Notes: generated by a model from the sequence alone, not told the origin. Positions 19,741 through 29,240 are shown, counted from the stretch's first letter. The stretch: 64,000 nucleotides of DNA from Oceanospirillum beijerinckii DSM 7166 (GCF_000422425.1 NZ_AULT01000016.1:1-64000); one strand, 5' to 3'. A program made the numbers and translations.

Positions 19741-22176
19741 ATGGAGCAGAAACAGGTTAAAGATTCCGTAGAAGCACAAACATATCCGCTGCTGCCCTTG
19801 CGCGATGTGGTTGTCTTTCCCCAAATGGTATTGCCGCTTTTTGTTGGTCGAGAACGTTCGATCAGTGCATTAGAAGCAGCAATGGCCGACAGTAAAAAAG
19901 TATTTCTTGCAGCACAGAAAGATGCCGGTATTGATGAGCCGGGTGTTGATGACTTATATGATATTGGTACTGTTGCAACTGTATTACAGTTGTTAAAGCT
20001 GCCGGACGGTACTGTAAAAGTACTGATAGAAGGTGCTGAGCGCGCCGAGCTGGTTAAGATTAGTGACAATGACGATTACATGGTGGCTGATGTACAGCAT
20101 CACCGTGCCAAAGAGTTAAGTGAACGTGAATCGGAAAGCCTGAGTCATGTACTGATGAACCAGTTTGAACAGTACGTCAAACTGAGCAAAAAGGTACCGG
20201 CGGAAGTACTGAATTCCCTGAAAAATATTACTGATCCGAGCCGCCTGGTCGATACTATGTCCGCCCATCTGTCGCTGAATGTGGCAGAGAAGCAAAAGTT
20301 GTTGGAACTGGAAGATGTGCGTGAGCGCATTGAACAGATCATGACCTATATTGAGACAGAGATTGACCTGTTAGAGGTTGAGAAGCGCGTCCGTGGTCGT
20401 GTGAAGCAGCAGATGGAGAAAAACCAGCGCGAGTACTATCTGAACGAGCAGATGAAAGCTATTCAGAAAGAGATGGGCGAGCTGGATAATGGTGCTTCAG
20501 AAATCGATGAGTTGGCAGATAAGATTGAAGAATCGGGTATGCCAAAAGAAGCCAAGGAAAAGGCTGAAAATGAGCTGAAGAAACTGAAGATGATGTCGGC
20601 GATGTCGGCTGAAGCAACCGTTGTTCGCAGTTATATCGATTGGATGGTCAGTCTGCCGTGGAAAAAACGCTCCAAAGTTTCCCACGATATCGAAAAAGCC
20701 GAGGCGATTCTGGAAGCAGAGCACTACGGTCTGGAAGAAGTTAAAGAGCGTATTCTGGATTATCTGGCAGTACAGAAGCGCGTTAAAAAAATTAAAGGCC
20801 CTGTACTGTGTCTGGTTGGGCCTCCCGGTGTCGGTAAAACCTCTCTGGGTCAATCTATCGCTCGTGCCACCAACCGTAAATATGTACGCATGGCGTTAGG
20901 TGGTGTGCGTGACGAGTCTGAGATTCGTGGCCACCGTCGCACCTATATCGGTTCTATGCCGGGCAAGCTGCTGCAGCGTATGGCGAAAGTGGGCGTTAAA
21001 AACCCACTGTTCCTGCTTGATGAAATCGATAAGATGGGAATGGATCATCGCGGTGATCCGGCGTCCGCCCTGTTGGAAGTGCTCGACCCGGAGCAGAACG
21101 GCAAGTTCAGCGACCACTATCTGGAAGTAGACTACGACCTATCCGATGTGATGTTCGTGTGTACGTCTAACTCCATGAATATCCCAGGTCCGCTTCTGGA
21201 TCGTATGGAAGTGATCCGTATTCCGGGTTACACCGAAGATGAGAAGCTGGCGATTGCTGAGCGTTATCTGGTTAAGAAGCAGTTTGAACAGAACGGCCTG
21301 ACTGATAAAGAGCTGGCACTGGATAAAGATGCAATTCTGGAGCTGATTCGTTACTACACTCGTGAAGCGGGTGTGCGTAGCCTGGAGCGTGAAATCGCCA
21401 AGGTTTGTCGTAAGGCTGTGCGCGAACTGATTCAGGGTGGCTCAGAGAAGTTTGATAAACCGATTCATCTGACGGAAGAGAAAATTGAAGAGTACTGCGG
21501 TGTACGCAAGTTCTCTTACGGTTTAGCGGATGAAGAGGACCAGATTGGCCGGGTAACTGGTTTGGCGTGGACATCTGTTGGTGGTGAGTTGCTGAATCTT
21601 GAAGCGGCTGCTGTGCCAGGTAAGGGGCGCATGACGCAAACCGGTTCTCTGGGTGATGTGATGAAAGAGTCGATTCAGGCAGCGATGACTGTAGTGCGTA
21701 GCCGCGCGGAAACTCTGGGTATAGCCCCTGATTTCTATGAGAAAAAAGATCTTCATATTCATGTGCCGGAAGGTGCAACGCCGAAAGATGGCCCAAGTGC
21801 CGGTATCGGTATGTGTACGGCGATGATTTCTGTTCTCTCTGGAATTCCAGTGAAGAGTACTGTCGCAATGACCGGTGAGATCACGCTGCGGGGTGAAGTA
21901 CTGGCTATTGGCGGGTTAAAAGAAAAATTGCTGGCAGCCCGTCGTGGTGGTATAAAAACGGTCGTTATTCCTGAAGAGAATCGAAAAGACCTGAAAGAGG
22001 TGCCAGATGCCATCAAATCTGAGCTGGATATTCGTCCGGTTAAGTGGATTGATGAGGTTCTGGAGGTTGCTCTGGCTCATGCGCCGACGCCCTATGTAGC
22101 GAAGGATGCCATGCCTAAGGAAGAGTCTGCAGCGGTTAAGGAAGAAAGTTCGTCATCTAAGGCAAGTACTCACTGA
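19741..22176 (+). CDS. lon: ATP-dependent protease La
   Basis: Lon degrades misfolded and regulatory proteins in the cytoplasm. The 811-residue protein has an N-terminal substrate domain beginning YPLLPLRDVVVFP, the AAA+ module with Walker A GPPGVGKTS at about 359-367, and the C-terminal peptidase with the catalytic serine near 686 in PKDGPSAGIGM and the partner lysine about 40 residues on. The frame extends 12 codons upstream from a TTG, but ATG at 19741 fits the family and is chosen. It ends in a Ser/Glu/Lys-rich tail. The neighbouring order clpX-lon-hupB-ppiD is conserved. Confidence 0.98.
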   Translation: MEQKQVKDSVEAQTYPLLPLRDVVVFPQMVLPLFVGRERSISALEAAMADSKKVFLAAQKDAGIDEPGVDDLYDIGTVATVLQLLKLPDGTVKVLIEGAERAELVKISDNDDYMVADVQHHRAKELSERESESLSHVLMNQFEQYVKLSKKVPAEVLNSLKNITDPSRLVDTMSAHLSLNVAEKQKLLELEDVRERIEQIMTYIETEIDLLEVEKRVRGRVKQQMEKNQREYYLNEQMKAIQKEMGELDNGASEIDELADKIEESGMPKEAKEKAENELKKLKMMSAMSAEATVVRSYIDWMVSLPWKKRSKVSHDIEKAEAILEAEHYGLEEVKERILDYLAVQKRVKKIKGPVLCLVGPPGVGKTSLGQSIARATNRKYVRMALGGVRDESEIRGHRRTYIGSMPGKLLQRMAKVGVKNPLFLLDEIDKMGMDHRGDPASALLEVLDPEQNGKFSDHYLEVDYDLSDVMFVCTSNSMNIPGPLLDRMEVIRIPGYTEDEKLAIAERYLVKKQFEQNGLTDKELALDKDAILELIRYYTREAGVRSLEREIAKVCRKAVRELIQGGSEKFDKPIHLTEEKIEEYCGVRKFSYGLADEEDQIGRVTGLAWTSVGGELLNLEAAAVPGKGRMTQTGSLGDVMKESIQAAMTVVRSRAETLGIAPDFYEKKDLHIHVPEGATPKDGPSAGIGMCTAMISVLSGIPVKSTVAMTGEITLRGEVLAIGGLKEKLLAARRGGIKTVVIPEENRKDLKEVPDAIKSELDIRPVKWIDEVLEVALAHAPTPYVAKDAMPKEESAAVKEESSSSKASTH

Positions 22177-22183
22177 AGATTAC

Positions 22184-22212
22184 TTGACGCTTAAAAGGTC
22201 TATTGGTATAAA
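22184..22212 (+). promoter_or_regulatory. sigma70 promoter of hupB
   Basis: TTGACG and TATAAA are separated by exactly 17 bases, starting eight bases after the lon stop. It is the best promoter match in the window and implies independent transcription of hupB. Confidence 0.82.
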
Positions 22213-22298
22213 TTGCGCCTTGTTTTTTGCGTAAGCCACCAATGATCTATACGCATTTGTTTTTGGCCTTAAAAGGCCGTTCTGTTAAGGGGTGAAGA

Positions 22299-22571
22299 GT
22301 GAATAAGTCTGAACTGATTGATGCGATTGCTGCGTCTGCTGATATTCCTAAAGCTGCTGCTGGTCGCGCACTGGATGCAATGATCGAAACTGTGTCTGAG
22401 TCTCTGCAAAAGGGTGATTCAGTAGTATTGGTTGGCTTTGGTACTTTCTCTGTAAAAGAGCGTGCGGCACGCACTGGTCGTAATCCACAGACTGGTCAGC
22501 CTATCGAAATTAAGGCGGCTAAAGTGCCTACCTTTAAGCCAGGTAAGGCTCTGAAAGACGCTGTTAACTAA
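22299..22571 (+). CDS. hupB: DNA-binding protein HU-beta
   Basis: This 90-residue nucleoid protein starts [11 protein letters not shown] and carries the HU signature [18 protein letters not shown] and the DNA-contacting arm, ending [14 protein letters not shown] bends and compacts DNA. The start is GTG with AAGGGG six bases upstream. It lies after lon and only 23 bp before a tRNA-Asp gene, with no terminator between, so the two probably share a transcript. Confidence 0.97.
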   Translation: MNKSELIDAIAASADIPKAAAGRALDAMIETVSESLQKGDSVVLVGFGTFSVKERAARTGRNPQTGQPIEIKAAKVPTFKPGKALKDAVN

Positions 22572-22594
22572 TTGGATTAGTTAAGCTGATTTCA

Positions 22595-22671
22595 GGACCG
22601 GTAGTTCAGTTGGTTAGAATACCGGCCTGTCACGCCGGGGGTCGCGGGTTCGAGTCCCGTCCGGTCCGCCA
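22595..22671 (+). tRNA. tRNA-Asp (GTC)
   Basis: A 77-nt cloverleaf with a GGACCGG/CCGGTCC acceptor stem, GTC anticodon (loop CTGTCAC), GTTCGAGTC T-arm and encoded CCA. It lies just after hupB and just before a terminator, so it is likely released from the hupB transcript by processing. Confidence 0.97.
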
Positions 22672-22674
22672 AAT

Positions 22675-22708
22675 AAAAAAGCACACCTTAGTCGGTGTGC
22701 TTTTTTTA
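22675..22708 (+). terminator. Terminator after tRNA-Asp
   Basis: GCACACC and GGTGTGC form a stem with a six-base loop between an A-run and seven Ts, four bases past the tRNA. It ends the hupB/tRNA-Asp unit. Confidence 0.93.
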
Positions 22709-22860
22709 TACCTGTCGTTTTGGTCCGTTTCTTTATATCTATGAGTTAAATAAAGATCTCTTGTGACGTGCAGTGAAACCAAACAGGCTCATTTATTGTC
22801 TGTAAACGTAAGAGTAGCCGGATATTTTTGTCTCAGCCTGTATATTTCTGTCCCATGGCA

Positions 22861-22889
22861 TTTTGTATTCAGGTTCAGGCAGTTATAAT
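22861..22889 (+). promoter_or_regulatory. Candidate promoter of ppiD
   Basis: A perfect TATAAT at 22884-22889 lies 38 bp before the ppiD start. The -35 region (TTTTGT, 17 bases upstream) is weak, so an activator or an extended contact may help. Confidence 0.5.
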
Positions 22890-22927
22890 CGATGACATTT
22901 GAAAAATAAATCAGTAGAGATTGTTAA

Positions 22928-24787
22928 ATGCTTCAGAACATCAGGGATAACTCATCCAGCTGGGTGGTGAAGGTCATTGTTGGTTTTATTATCATCACAT
23001 TTGCACTATTTGGTGCGGAAGCCATTGTTGGTGCTTTTACCAGTGGTGGTGATGAAGTAGCTACCGTAAACGATGAGAAGATCAGTCGTTATGAGTTGGA
23101 AGTAGCCACTCAACGTCAGGTGCGTCAGATTTTAACCCAGATGGGGCCTGATGCTGATCCGTCAAGTTTGAACGAGAATATGATACGTTCAAGTGCATTG
23201 CAGGGACTGATTGAACGTGAAGCGGCGGTTCAGGCTGCCCAGAACGCTGGCCTTATGGTCAGTGACTTGCAAATTGATCGCCTTATTCTGAATACACCAG
23301 AGTTCCGTGGTGCAGATGGCAAGTTCAGTGTTGATCAATTTAATGCCATGTTGCGCAATGTTGGTCTTCAGCCGCTTCAATTCCGCCAGGAACTGAAAAA
23401 AGATGTACTGATTAACCAACTGCAGTCAGGTATCGGCTTAAGTGGTTTTACGCCTGACAAGTATATTGAGCGTGTGCTCCAGCTTGATAGCCAAACCCGT
23501 ACCATTAATTATGTACAGATTAAGGCTGCTGACCAAGCGGTGACAGTAACAGACGATGAGATCAAGCAGTATTACGATGCTAATAAAGCTGAGTTTGCTG
23601 TACCTGAGATGGTCAGGTTAAGCTATATCCAGCTGAGTCAGGATGATCTGGCAGCGAATGTCGATGTGACGGAAGAGCAGCTTCAGGGCGCCTATGAGGC
23701 TTATCGTCAGAAAACGCTGAAGCAGGAGTCCTACTACGCATCTCATATTCTGTTGGAAACTGAAGATCGCACAGAAGCTGAGGCAATTGAACAGCTAAAC
23801 CAGATTAAAGCCCGTATTGATGCGGGTGAGTCTTTTGCTGATCTGGCGAAAGAAGTCTCTGAAGATATCGGTTCTTCTAATCTGGGTGGTGAGCTGGGCC
23901 TTGTAGAGGCGGGTGCATTTGACAATGACTTTGAAAGTGCTTTGTTTGCTTTGGAGCAAGGTCAGGTATCAGAGCCAGTCGTGACCGATTTCGGCGTACA
24001 TCTGGTTCGTTTGGATCGCAAATCTCAGGCTGAAGTAGCCAGCTTTGAACTGATGCGGGCAGAGTTGGCAGATGAGCTGAAAGATGCTGAAGCAGCTAAA
24101 GCTTATCTGACATTGACCGAAGAACTGGCAAATGCTGCCTTTGCGTCTGATGACCTGTCTTCAGTAGCAGAAGAGCTGAAACTGAAAGAAGCGAAAACGG
24201 AACTGTTTTCTGCTCAGGGTGGTCAGGGTATTGCCGCTGATCCGAAAGTAATTCGTGCTGCTTTTTCTCAGCGTTTAAAATTGGATGGTGAGAACAGCGA
24301 TCTGATTGAATTGGATGATCGCACTGCTGTGGTTGTCCGTGTTGCTGAAGTAAAAGAGGCGACTACAGAGACTCTGGTGGATGTATCGGGTCAGATCAAG
24401 GCTAAGTTGGAGCAACAGAAACGTATTGATCAGATGACAGCTCAGGCTGACCAGCTGCTGGCTTCTGTTTCTGCTGATAACACTCTTGAGCAGGTTGCAA
24501 AGGATAATGGTCTTGAGCTTGCGATTATTAATGATGTCTCTCGTGTAGATCAGGTGTTGCCACAAGCTATTGTACGTACAGCATTTAGTATTGGACTGAA
24601 TGGTGTCGGGAAAGCAATTCAGGATGGGGATGTATACCTGGTTTCTGTCAGTGAAGTCAGTCAGCCTGAGGTCAAAGAAGAGATGGTTGCTTTTTATAAG
24701 CAGGCGATTGAATTGAACCAGATGCGCAATGATGTGCAGTTGTTCCGTACAGCCATTAGTGACGAAGCTGATGTAAAACGTCTATAG
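22928..24787 (+). CDS. ppiD: Periplasmic folding chaperone PpiD, membrane-anchored
   Basis: PpiD sits at the Sec translocon exit and helps secreted proteins fold. The 619-residue protein has a single N-terminal TM anchor (about 13-33), a SurA-like chaperone region with VNDEKISRYELE, and one parvulin domain at about 265-365 (ASHILLETEDRTEAEAIEQL, GELGLVEAGAF, VVTDFGVHLVRL). The C-terminal chaperone arm is complete. Length matches the family (about 620). It closes the lon-hupB-ppiD block and is followed by a strong terminator. Confidence 0.95.
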   Translation: MLQNIRDNSSSWVVKVIVGFIIITFALFGAEAIVGAFTSGGDEVATVNDEKISRYELEVATQRQVRQILTQMGPDADPSSLNENMIRSSALQGLIEREAAVQAAQNAGLMVSDLQIDRLILNTPEFRGADGKFSVDQFNAMLRNVGLQPLQFRQELKKDVLINQLQSGIGLSGFTPDKYIERVLQLDSQTRTINYVQIKAADQAVTVTDDEIKQYYDANKAEFAVPEMVRLSYIQLSQDDLAANVDVTEEQLQGAYEAYRQKTLKQESYYASHILLETEDRTEAEAIEQLNQIKARIDAGESFADLAKEVSEDIGSSNLGGELGLVEAGAFDNDFESALFALEQGQVSEPVVTDFGVHLVRLDRKSQAEVASFELMRAELADELKDAEAAKAYLTLTEELANAAFASDDLSSVAEELKLKEAKTELFSAQGGQGIAADPKVIRAAFSQRLKLDGENSDLIELDDRTAVVVRVAEVKEATTETLVDVSGQIKAKLEQQKRIDQMTAQADQLLASVSADNTLEQVAKDNGLELAIINDVSRVDQVLPQAIVRTAFSIGLNGVGKAIQDGDVYLVSVSEVSQPEVKEEMVAFYKQAIELNQMRNDVQLFRTAISDEADVKRL

Positions 24788-24855
24788 GCATTTGCAAATG
24801 GACAGACACTTACTGATTAGTGAGCCACAGTAGTGATCAATTAAAGATCATTAAT

Positions 24856-24888
24856 AAAAAGCCCGGCAATTTAATTGCCGGGCTTTTT
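24856..24888. terminator. Bidirectional terminator after ppiD
   Basis: AAAAAGCCCGGCAAT and ATTGCCGGGCTTTTT form a long stem with A- and T-runs, between convergent ppiD and the aminotransferase gene. Confidence 0.94.
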
Positions 24889-24920
24889 GCATAGAGCAGT
24901 TATGCCTGGGTGGTTACAGC

Positions 24921-26102
24921 TTAGCCTTCATAAACTTTGGCTGCAGCCTCGGCAGCACCCCGACCTAGCTCTACCCCTTGTGCACGAATCGTGTTTTCCA
25001 ACGCATCCAGGCACAGCATGACATTACGACGGTTGCAGCTGGCACCCATTAAACCGATACGCCATACCTTACCAGCTAAAGCGCCCAGACCCGCACCAAT
25101 TTCCAGGCTGTAATTTTGCAGCAGAGCACTGCGTACTGCGGCTTCATCAACACCTTCCGGTACTTTTACAGAGTTCAGTTGTGGCAGACGATACTCTTCA
25201 TCAACCAGGAACTCCATACCCATCGCTTCGAGCCCCGCTTTTAGTGCTTTATGATGTAGTTCATGGCGTTGCCAGGTATTTTCCAGCCCTTCGTCCAGCA
25301 GCATAACAAGACCCTCATGCAGAGCATAAAGAGCATTTACCGGCGCCGTATGGTGATAAGCGCGCTTGCCACCTCCGCCCCAGTAACCCATAACCAGGTT
25401 CTTATCCAGAAACCAGCTAGGAACGATTGTTTTGCGGCCTTTAACGACGTCAACGGCTTTTTCACTAAAGGTTACCGGAGAGATACCAGGAGGGCAGGAT
25501 AGACATTTCTGAGTACCGCTATACAGTGCATCAATGCCCCAGCCATCTACATCCAGTTCAATTCCTCCCATGGAAGTAACGGCATCAACAATAGTCAGGG
25601 CGTTATGTTTTTGTGCGATCTGGCACAGAGCTTTCGCGTCTGAGCGAACGCCGGTAGAGGTCTCTGCGTGAACAAAGGCCAGAATCTTAGCATCAGGGTG
25701 TTCAGCAAAGGCTGCCTCTACTTTATTTGGATCAACGGGTTGTCCCCAATCGTCCTGTACCATAATGGCCGTGCCGCCAAAGCGCTCGACGTTTTCTTTC
25801 ATACGGCCGCCAAAGACACCATTCTGGCATACAATGACTTTGTCTCCTGGTTCAATCAGGTTGACGAAGCAGGCTTCCATACCAGCAGAGCCAGGTGCAG
25901 AAACGGGGAGCGTCAACTCGTTTTCGGTCTTCAGAACCGTTTTTAGCATGCTCTTGACCTGATCCATCATCGTAATGAACTCTGGATCCAAGTGACCTAT
26001 GGTCGGGCGTGACATGGCAGCCAGAACACGAGGATCAATATCAGAAGGTCCAGGGCCCATCAAGGTACGAACAGGTGGGTAAAAAGAGCGGTAAGTGGTC
26101 AT
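24921..26102 (-). CDS. Class V aminotransferase, alanine/serine-glyoxylate type
   Basis: This 393-residue PLP enzyme resembles alanine-glyoxylate and serine-glyoxylate aminotransferases, which make glycine from glyoxylate. Evidence includes LMGPGPSDIDPRVLAAM near the N terminus, Asp173 (VDAVTSMGG), the PLP lysine Lys199 in SGTQKCLSCPPG, and the late RIGLMG segment. The donor (alanine or serine) cannot be read safely. It fits metabolically with glycolate oxidase at 34-38 kb, whose product is glyoxylate, and with glycine made from sarcosine, though it is not co-transcribed with either. AAGGA lies eight bases before the ATG. Confidence 0.9.
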   Translation of the reverse strand: MTTYRSFYPPVRTLMGPGPSDIDPRVLAAMSRPTIGHLDPEFITMMDQVKSMLKTVLKTENELTLPVSAPGSAGMEACFVNLIEPGDKVIVCQNGVFGGRMKENVERFGGTAIMVQDDWGQPVDPNKVEAAFAEHPDAKILAFVHAETSTGVRSDAKALCQIAQKHNALTIVDAVTSMGGIELDVDGWGIDALYSGTQKCLSCPPGISPVTFSEKAVDVVKGRKTIVPSWFLDKNLVMGYWGGGGKRAYHHTAPVNALYALHEGLVMLLDEGLENTWQRHELHHKALKAGLEAMGMEFLVDEEYRLPQLNSVKVPEGVDEAAVRSALLQNYSLEIGAGLGALAGKVWRIGLMGASCNRRNVMLCLDALENTIRAQGVELGRGAAEAAAKVYEG

Positions 26103-26649
26103 TGAGTCAGTCCTTAAAGAAAGATCGCCCGGAAGGCACCGGGCTTGTTTTTAGCGTATCGAAGCATAATTGCCGGAGTAAACGTACTTTGTATTAAAGT
26201 TTCTGCATACATTGATAACTGGAAGTTGAGCTAAACTGCGGCTTCATTACCTATTGTCCATAATGTCTGAGAAATCAACATTCACTCTTTAGTCGCGATA
26301 GTGTGCATGAGAGTACATGAGAGTACTATGAGATGGTCAAGCTGCTTGTATCGCAATGCCTTATCGCAGAAGAGATATCTCTGTTTGCATATCCAGCCAA
26401 AAGCTACACAAAAAATAGAGTAGATACAAACCTTTGGCTTAATCAGAACCTAGGGGTCATGGCTTATCATAGTCAGGGTTGTTTCTGTTTGCTTCCGTGG
26501 CGGCAGAGGGAATAACTTGAACCTTGATCGCCACGTTGTGTCAGAATATTGCGTCATAAATCAGGGCAGTGACTTGAGTCGTTTTGCTATAGAGGGTCGA
26601 TAGTAAGATTAAAGTGACAGCTATTTGAAGAACACCGATAAGGACCATT
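26103..26649. other. Intergenic region with no recognised gene
   Basis: These 547 bp separate divergent genes and should contain promoters for both. A plus-strand frame at 26333-26515 has no start context or recognisable sequence and is not called. The short direct repeat CATGAGAGTA (26306-26325) is the only structure noted. Confidence 0.5.
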
Positions 26650-27255
26650 ATGTATTTGGAGTCAGAGCAACAGTTGAGAGATTTATATGGCTTTGCTGCA
26701 GGGCGAGCGAAAGATAAGCAGTTGGATGCGCTAGAGCAGCACTCTGTTCGCTTTATTCAGCTATCTCCCTTTGTATTGCTTTCAAGCTATAGCCGGTTGG
26801 GAGGAGTTGATTGTTCTCCAAGAGGAGGTCAGCCTGGGTTTATTCATATTTTGGATCATCAGCGTATTTTAATACCCGATGCCAAAGGCAATAATCGCCT
26901 GGATAGCCTGGTTAATATTTTAGAGACGGGAAGAGTCGGCTGTTTATTTTTGATTCCCGGCGTTGATGAAACCCTAAGGGTCAATGGCACTGCTAAAGTA
27001 TCTGTAGCAGCAGAACATCTCGCACTGTTCTCTGCTGAACGCAACCCACCGAAAAGCTGTATTGAAATTACTGTGCAAGAGGTTTTTTTACACTGTGCCA
27101 AAGCCTTAATGCGCTCCGAACTCTGGAATCCTGAGGCTCAGATCGAACGCTCAGTATTACCTTCAATGGGCAAGATGATTAATGATCAGCTTAAAGTCGA
27201 GGGTGAGGCTGAATCCCAGGAGAAGATGATCGAGCGCTATAAACAGACTCTATAG
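26650..27255 (+). CDS. PPOX-type FMN-dependent flavoprotein, MSMEG_1061-like family
   Basis: The 201-residue protein has the split-barrel flavin-binding pattern of the pyridoxamine-phosphate-oxidase superfamily and closely follows the MSMEG_1061-like group: VDCSPRGGQPGF, RILIPDAKGNNRLDS, GCLFLIPGVDETLRVNG and CAKALMRSELW. Members bind FMN or F420; substrates are mostly unknown. AAGGA lies five bases before the ATG. It starts a run of small genes on the same strand. The fold is confident and the reaction unassigned. Confidence 0.85.
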   Translation: MYLESEQQLRDLYGFAAGRAKDKQLDALEQHSVRFIQLSPFVLLSSYSRLGGVDCSPRGGQPGFIHILDHQRILIPDAKGNNRLDSLVNILETGRVGCLFLIPGVDETLRVNGTAKVSVAAEHLALFSAERNPPKSCIEITVQEVFLHCAKALMRSELWNPEAQIERSVLPSMGKMINDQLKVEGEAESQEKMIERYKQTL

Positions 27256-27301
27256 CGCTTAGGTGTAAGAGGCGCTTACTTTGCCGCTATTCAGTAAGGG
27301 C

Positions 27302-27553
27302 TTACTTCATAAAGGCCTTGCCGCTAATGATTTTATAAGCCGGTGTGCCCCGAATGAGCATTTCGCGGGCAAACACGGTGCCGCACTTAGGGCAGGTGCA
27401 GGAGGTTGTCGTATGGTCCTCAGTAATGCGCTCTTTAAAGCATTTTACCAGAGAGCCCTTGCCGCCCTTTTTATATTTAAATAGTTGAGTTTTGCAAACA
27501 GAGCAGTAGATCTTTACTGATGCCTCGGGGGCTTTTTTATTGGGTTTAGCCAT
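27302..27553 (-). CDS. Small zinc-ribbon-like conserved hypothetical protein
   Basis: From the ATG at 27553 the product is 83 residues, basic, with two CxxC pairs (YCSVCKT near the start and CPKCGTVF late) that probably bind one zinc ion. The segment GSLVKCFKERITEDHT and the end AREMLIRGTPAYKI resemble small proteins of unknown function in other marine gammaproteobacteria. The frame is open 16 codons further upstream, but the internal ATG has AAGAG eight bases before it and yields the expected N terminus. No function is proposed; nucleic-acid or protein binding is possible. Confidence 0.75.
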   Translation of the reverse strand: MAKPNKKAPEASVKIYCSVCKTQLFKYKKGGKGSLVKCFKERITEDHTTTSCTCPKCGTVFAREMLIRGTPAYKIISGKAFMK

Positions 27554-27887
27554 ATTTCTACTCTTATCAATAATTGCCCCGCATCTTAGCTGGAAGTGCA
27601 CAGCTATGCGATAGATAAGCTGTCGGTTCTGATAACTGAGCTATGTTATTCATCCCCATCTTATGTGTCAGGTCCTGGTTTATAAAAAGCGCTAACGGGG
27701 GCCAGGGCAGAGTATAAAAGTAGATACAGGCCGTTAATGAGAAAAAATGCTTTTTTCATCTATTATTTGATGTAATGTAAACGCCTTTGAGCCTTAAGGC
27801 GACTGCTGATGTCAGTTAGTTTAAGTCGTCATTGTGGCTTTTCTTGGTCTGATTTTCAGGCGTATTCTAAACTCAGGGAATGAGCAC
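27554..27887. other. Divergent intergenic region with one hairpin
   Basis: These 334 bp hold the start regions of two divergent genes. CGCCTT at 27782-27787 and AAGGCG at 27796-27801 form a small hairpin in the leader of the plus-strand gene. Nothing else is recognisable. Confidence 0.45.
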
Positions 27888-28289
27888 ATGAAACAAAGTT
27901 GTGTAGAAGTGATCAAGAACCTAGGTGAGTTTGAATTCTTTGAAGGTTACTTTATTGGCCGTATTTTTGAAGGAGCCAATGCCGGAAGTGATTTCGTTGA
28001 TGCCTTAAGTTCATTGATTCAAAAACATAGCCCAGGAAAGCCCATCGTTTATATCAGTGATCGTGTGCACTCTTATTCCCTTGATCCAGTTGCCACTATG
28101 GAACTTATTGAGCGTAACCAAATCTGCTATGCAGCAGTGGTGACCTATACCCGTCAGCAAAGCCGAATTTTCAGCTATGAGGTACGTTCCATTAAAGGTG
28201 CTGAATTAAGATCCTTTCCTAATCTTGCAGAGGCTATCCGCTGGGCAAAAAGCGTTTCACAGGGTTTAAACCGGGTTGGGCAGAGCTGA
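27888..28289 (+). CDS. Hypothetical cytoplasmic protein (possible STAS/SpoIIAA-like fold)
   Basis: The 133-residue product has no signal peptide or TM helix. It alternates predicted strands and helices (FEGYFIGRIFEG, then PIVYISDRVHSYS, then ICYAAVVTY, then a helix AEAIRWAKSV), loosely like the SpoIIAA-like domains seen at 57.9 kb. That resemblance is by eye only. The frame extends 18 codons upstream, but ATG at 27888 has AGGGAA eight bases before it and is preferred. No function can be assigned. Confidence 0.65.
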   Translation: MKQSCVEVIKNLGEFEFFEGYFIGRIFEGANAGSDFVDALSSLIQKHSPGKPIVYISDRVHSYSLDPVATMELIERNQICYAAVVTYTRQQSRIFSYEVRSIKGAELRSFPNLAEAIRWAKSVSQGLNRVGQS

Positions 28290-28424
28290 TGGTTAGTACA
28301 GATAATAGATCGTTTGAAAAATTGCCTTTTTGCGATTTGATCTCTCTTAGCGCATCCTGTTAGAGCGTCTATCTCATGACGCTCAGATGAAGTCGAGGAC
28401 AGCTGTTTTTCAGAGGGGAATTCT

Positions 28425-28748
28425 ATGATTTATTCAACTACAGACACTATTCCTGGTCGGGATATCGCTGCGATTGTTGGTGTTGTGACTGGCAATGTTG
28501 TGCAATCAAGGCATATTGGCCGGGATATTATGGCGGGTTTAAAAAGTATAGTGGGTGGTGAAATTCGAGGCTATACAGAGATGTTGTCGGAAGCCAGGGA
28601 TTTAGCCATTCAGCGCTTGGTACAGAGCGCTGTTGATAAGGGGGCCGATGCAGTCGTGGGGATACGCTTTACCACAAGTGCTATCATGGATGGGTCATCT
28701 GAAATTATGGTGTTTGGTACAGCGGTAAAGCTAAAAGCCATTGAATAA
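28425..28748 (+). CDS. YbjQ/UPF0145 family protein
   Basis: This 107-residue protein matches the YbjQ (heavy-metal-binding domain) family end to end: TTDTIPGRDIAAIVGVVTGN, the RHIGRDIMAGLKSIVGGEIRGY core, ARDLAIQRL, and the Gly/Ala-rich ADAVVGIRF strand. Members form small ring-like oligomers; the cellular role is unsettled. AGGGGAA lies five bases before the ATG. The neighbours are also small and uncharacterised. Confidence 0.93.
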   Translation: MIYSTTDTIPGRDIAAIVGVVTGNVVQSRHIGRDIMAGLKSIVGGEIRGYTEMLSEARDLAIQRLVQSAVDKGADAVVGIRFTTSAIMDGSSEIMVFGTAVKLKAIE

Positions 28749-28841
28749 CATACTGTTTAAAGGCTGGGACGTCCCATGAAGTGTTAAAACCAGCGGCCTT
28801 ACAGCGCAAAGGATTATTAATCTACGTCTGGAGATCTACCG

Positions 28842-29240
28842 ATGCTGAAACTTATCAAGTTTAATCTGCTGATAACCGTATTGATGCTGCTGCATGGTTG
28901 CAGTTCTGGGGCAACTGTGAGTGGAGACATGCAGCCGGGAGATAGTCAAACACTAGTGGATTTTGCTTACTCCCTAACGTCGGAACAAAGCTGTCATCAG
29001 GCAGGAGGGAGCTGGGAAAAGGTAGGTAGACGGCAAAAAGCGGCTTGTGTCTTACCCACGAGTGATAGAGGTAAGCGTTGCAGTGATAACAAGCAGTGCG
29101 AAGTAGCCTGTATTGTCTCAAAACGAGGTATTAAAGCTGGGGATGCAGTGGAAGGCCAGTGTCATCACTCAACCAATTTGTTTGGCTGTAAGGCCCGTGT
29201 CGTTGATGGCGTTGCCAGACCGACTTTGTGTATCGATTAG
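28842..29240 (+). CDS. Cysteine-rich lipoprotein of unknown function
   Basis: The 132-residue precursor has a lipoprotein signal (LITVLMLLHGC, lipobox cysteine near residue 20). The mature part holds eight further cysteines in a spaced pattern (SCHQAGGSWEKVGR, AACVLP, RCSDNKQCEVAC, GQCHHS, FGCKA, LCID), suggesting four disulfides in the periplasm. Similar pairs of QAGG-W and C-C motifs occur in other uncharacterised secreted proteins. GGAG lies eight bases before the ATG. Function unknown. Confidence 0.75.
   Translation: MLKLIKFNLLITVLMLLHGCSSGATVSGDMQPGDSQTLVDFAYSLTSEQSCHQAGGSWEKVGRRQKAACVLPTSDRGKRCSDNKQCEVACIVSKRGIKAGDAVEGQCHHSTNLFGCKARVVDGVARPTLCID

Noticed and set aside
26333-26515. 60-codon plus-strand frame before the PPOX gene
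   Set aside because: No ribosome-binding site, no motif, and it ends well before the next start.
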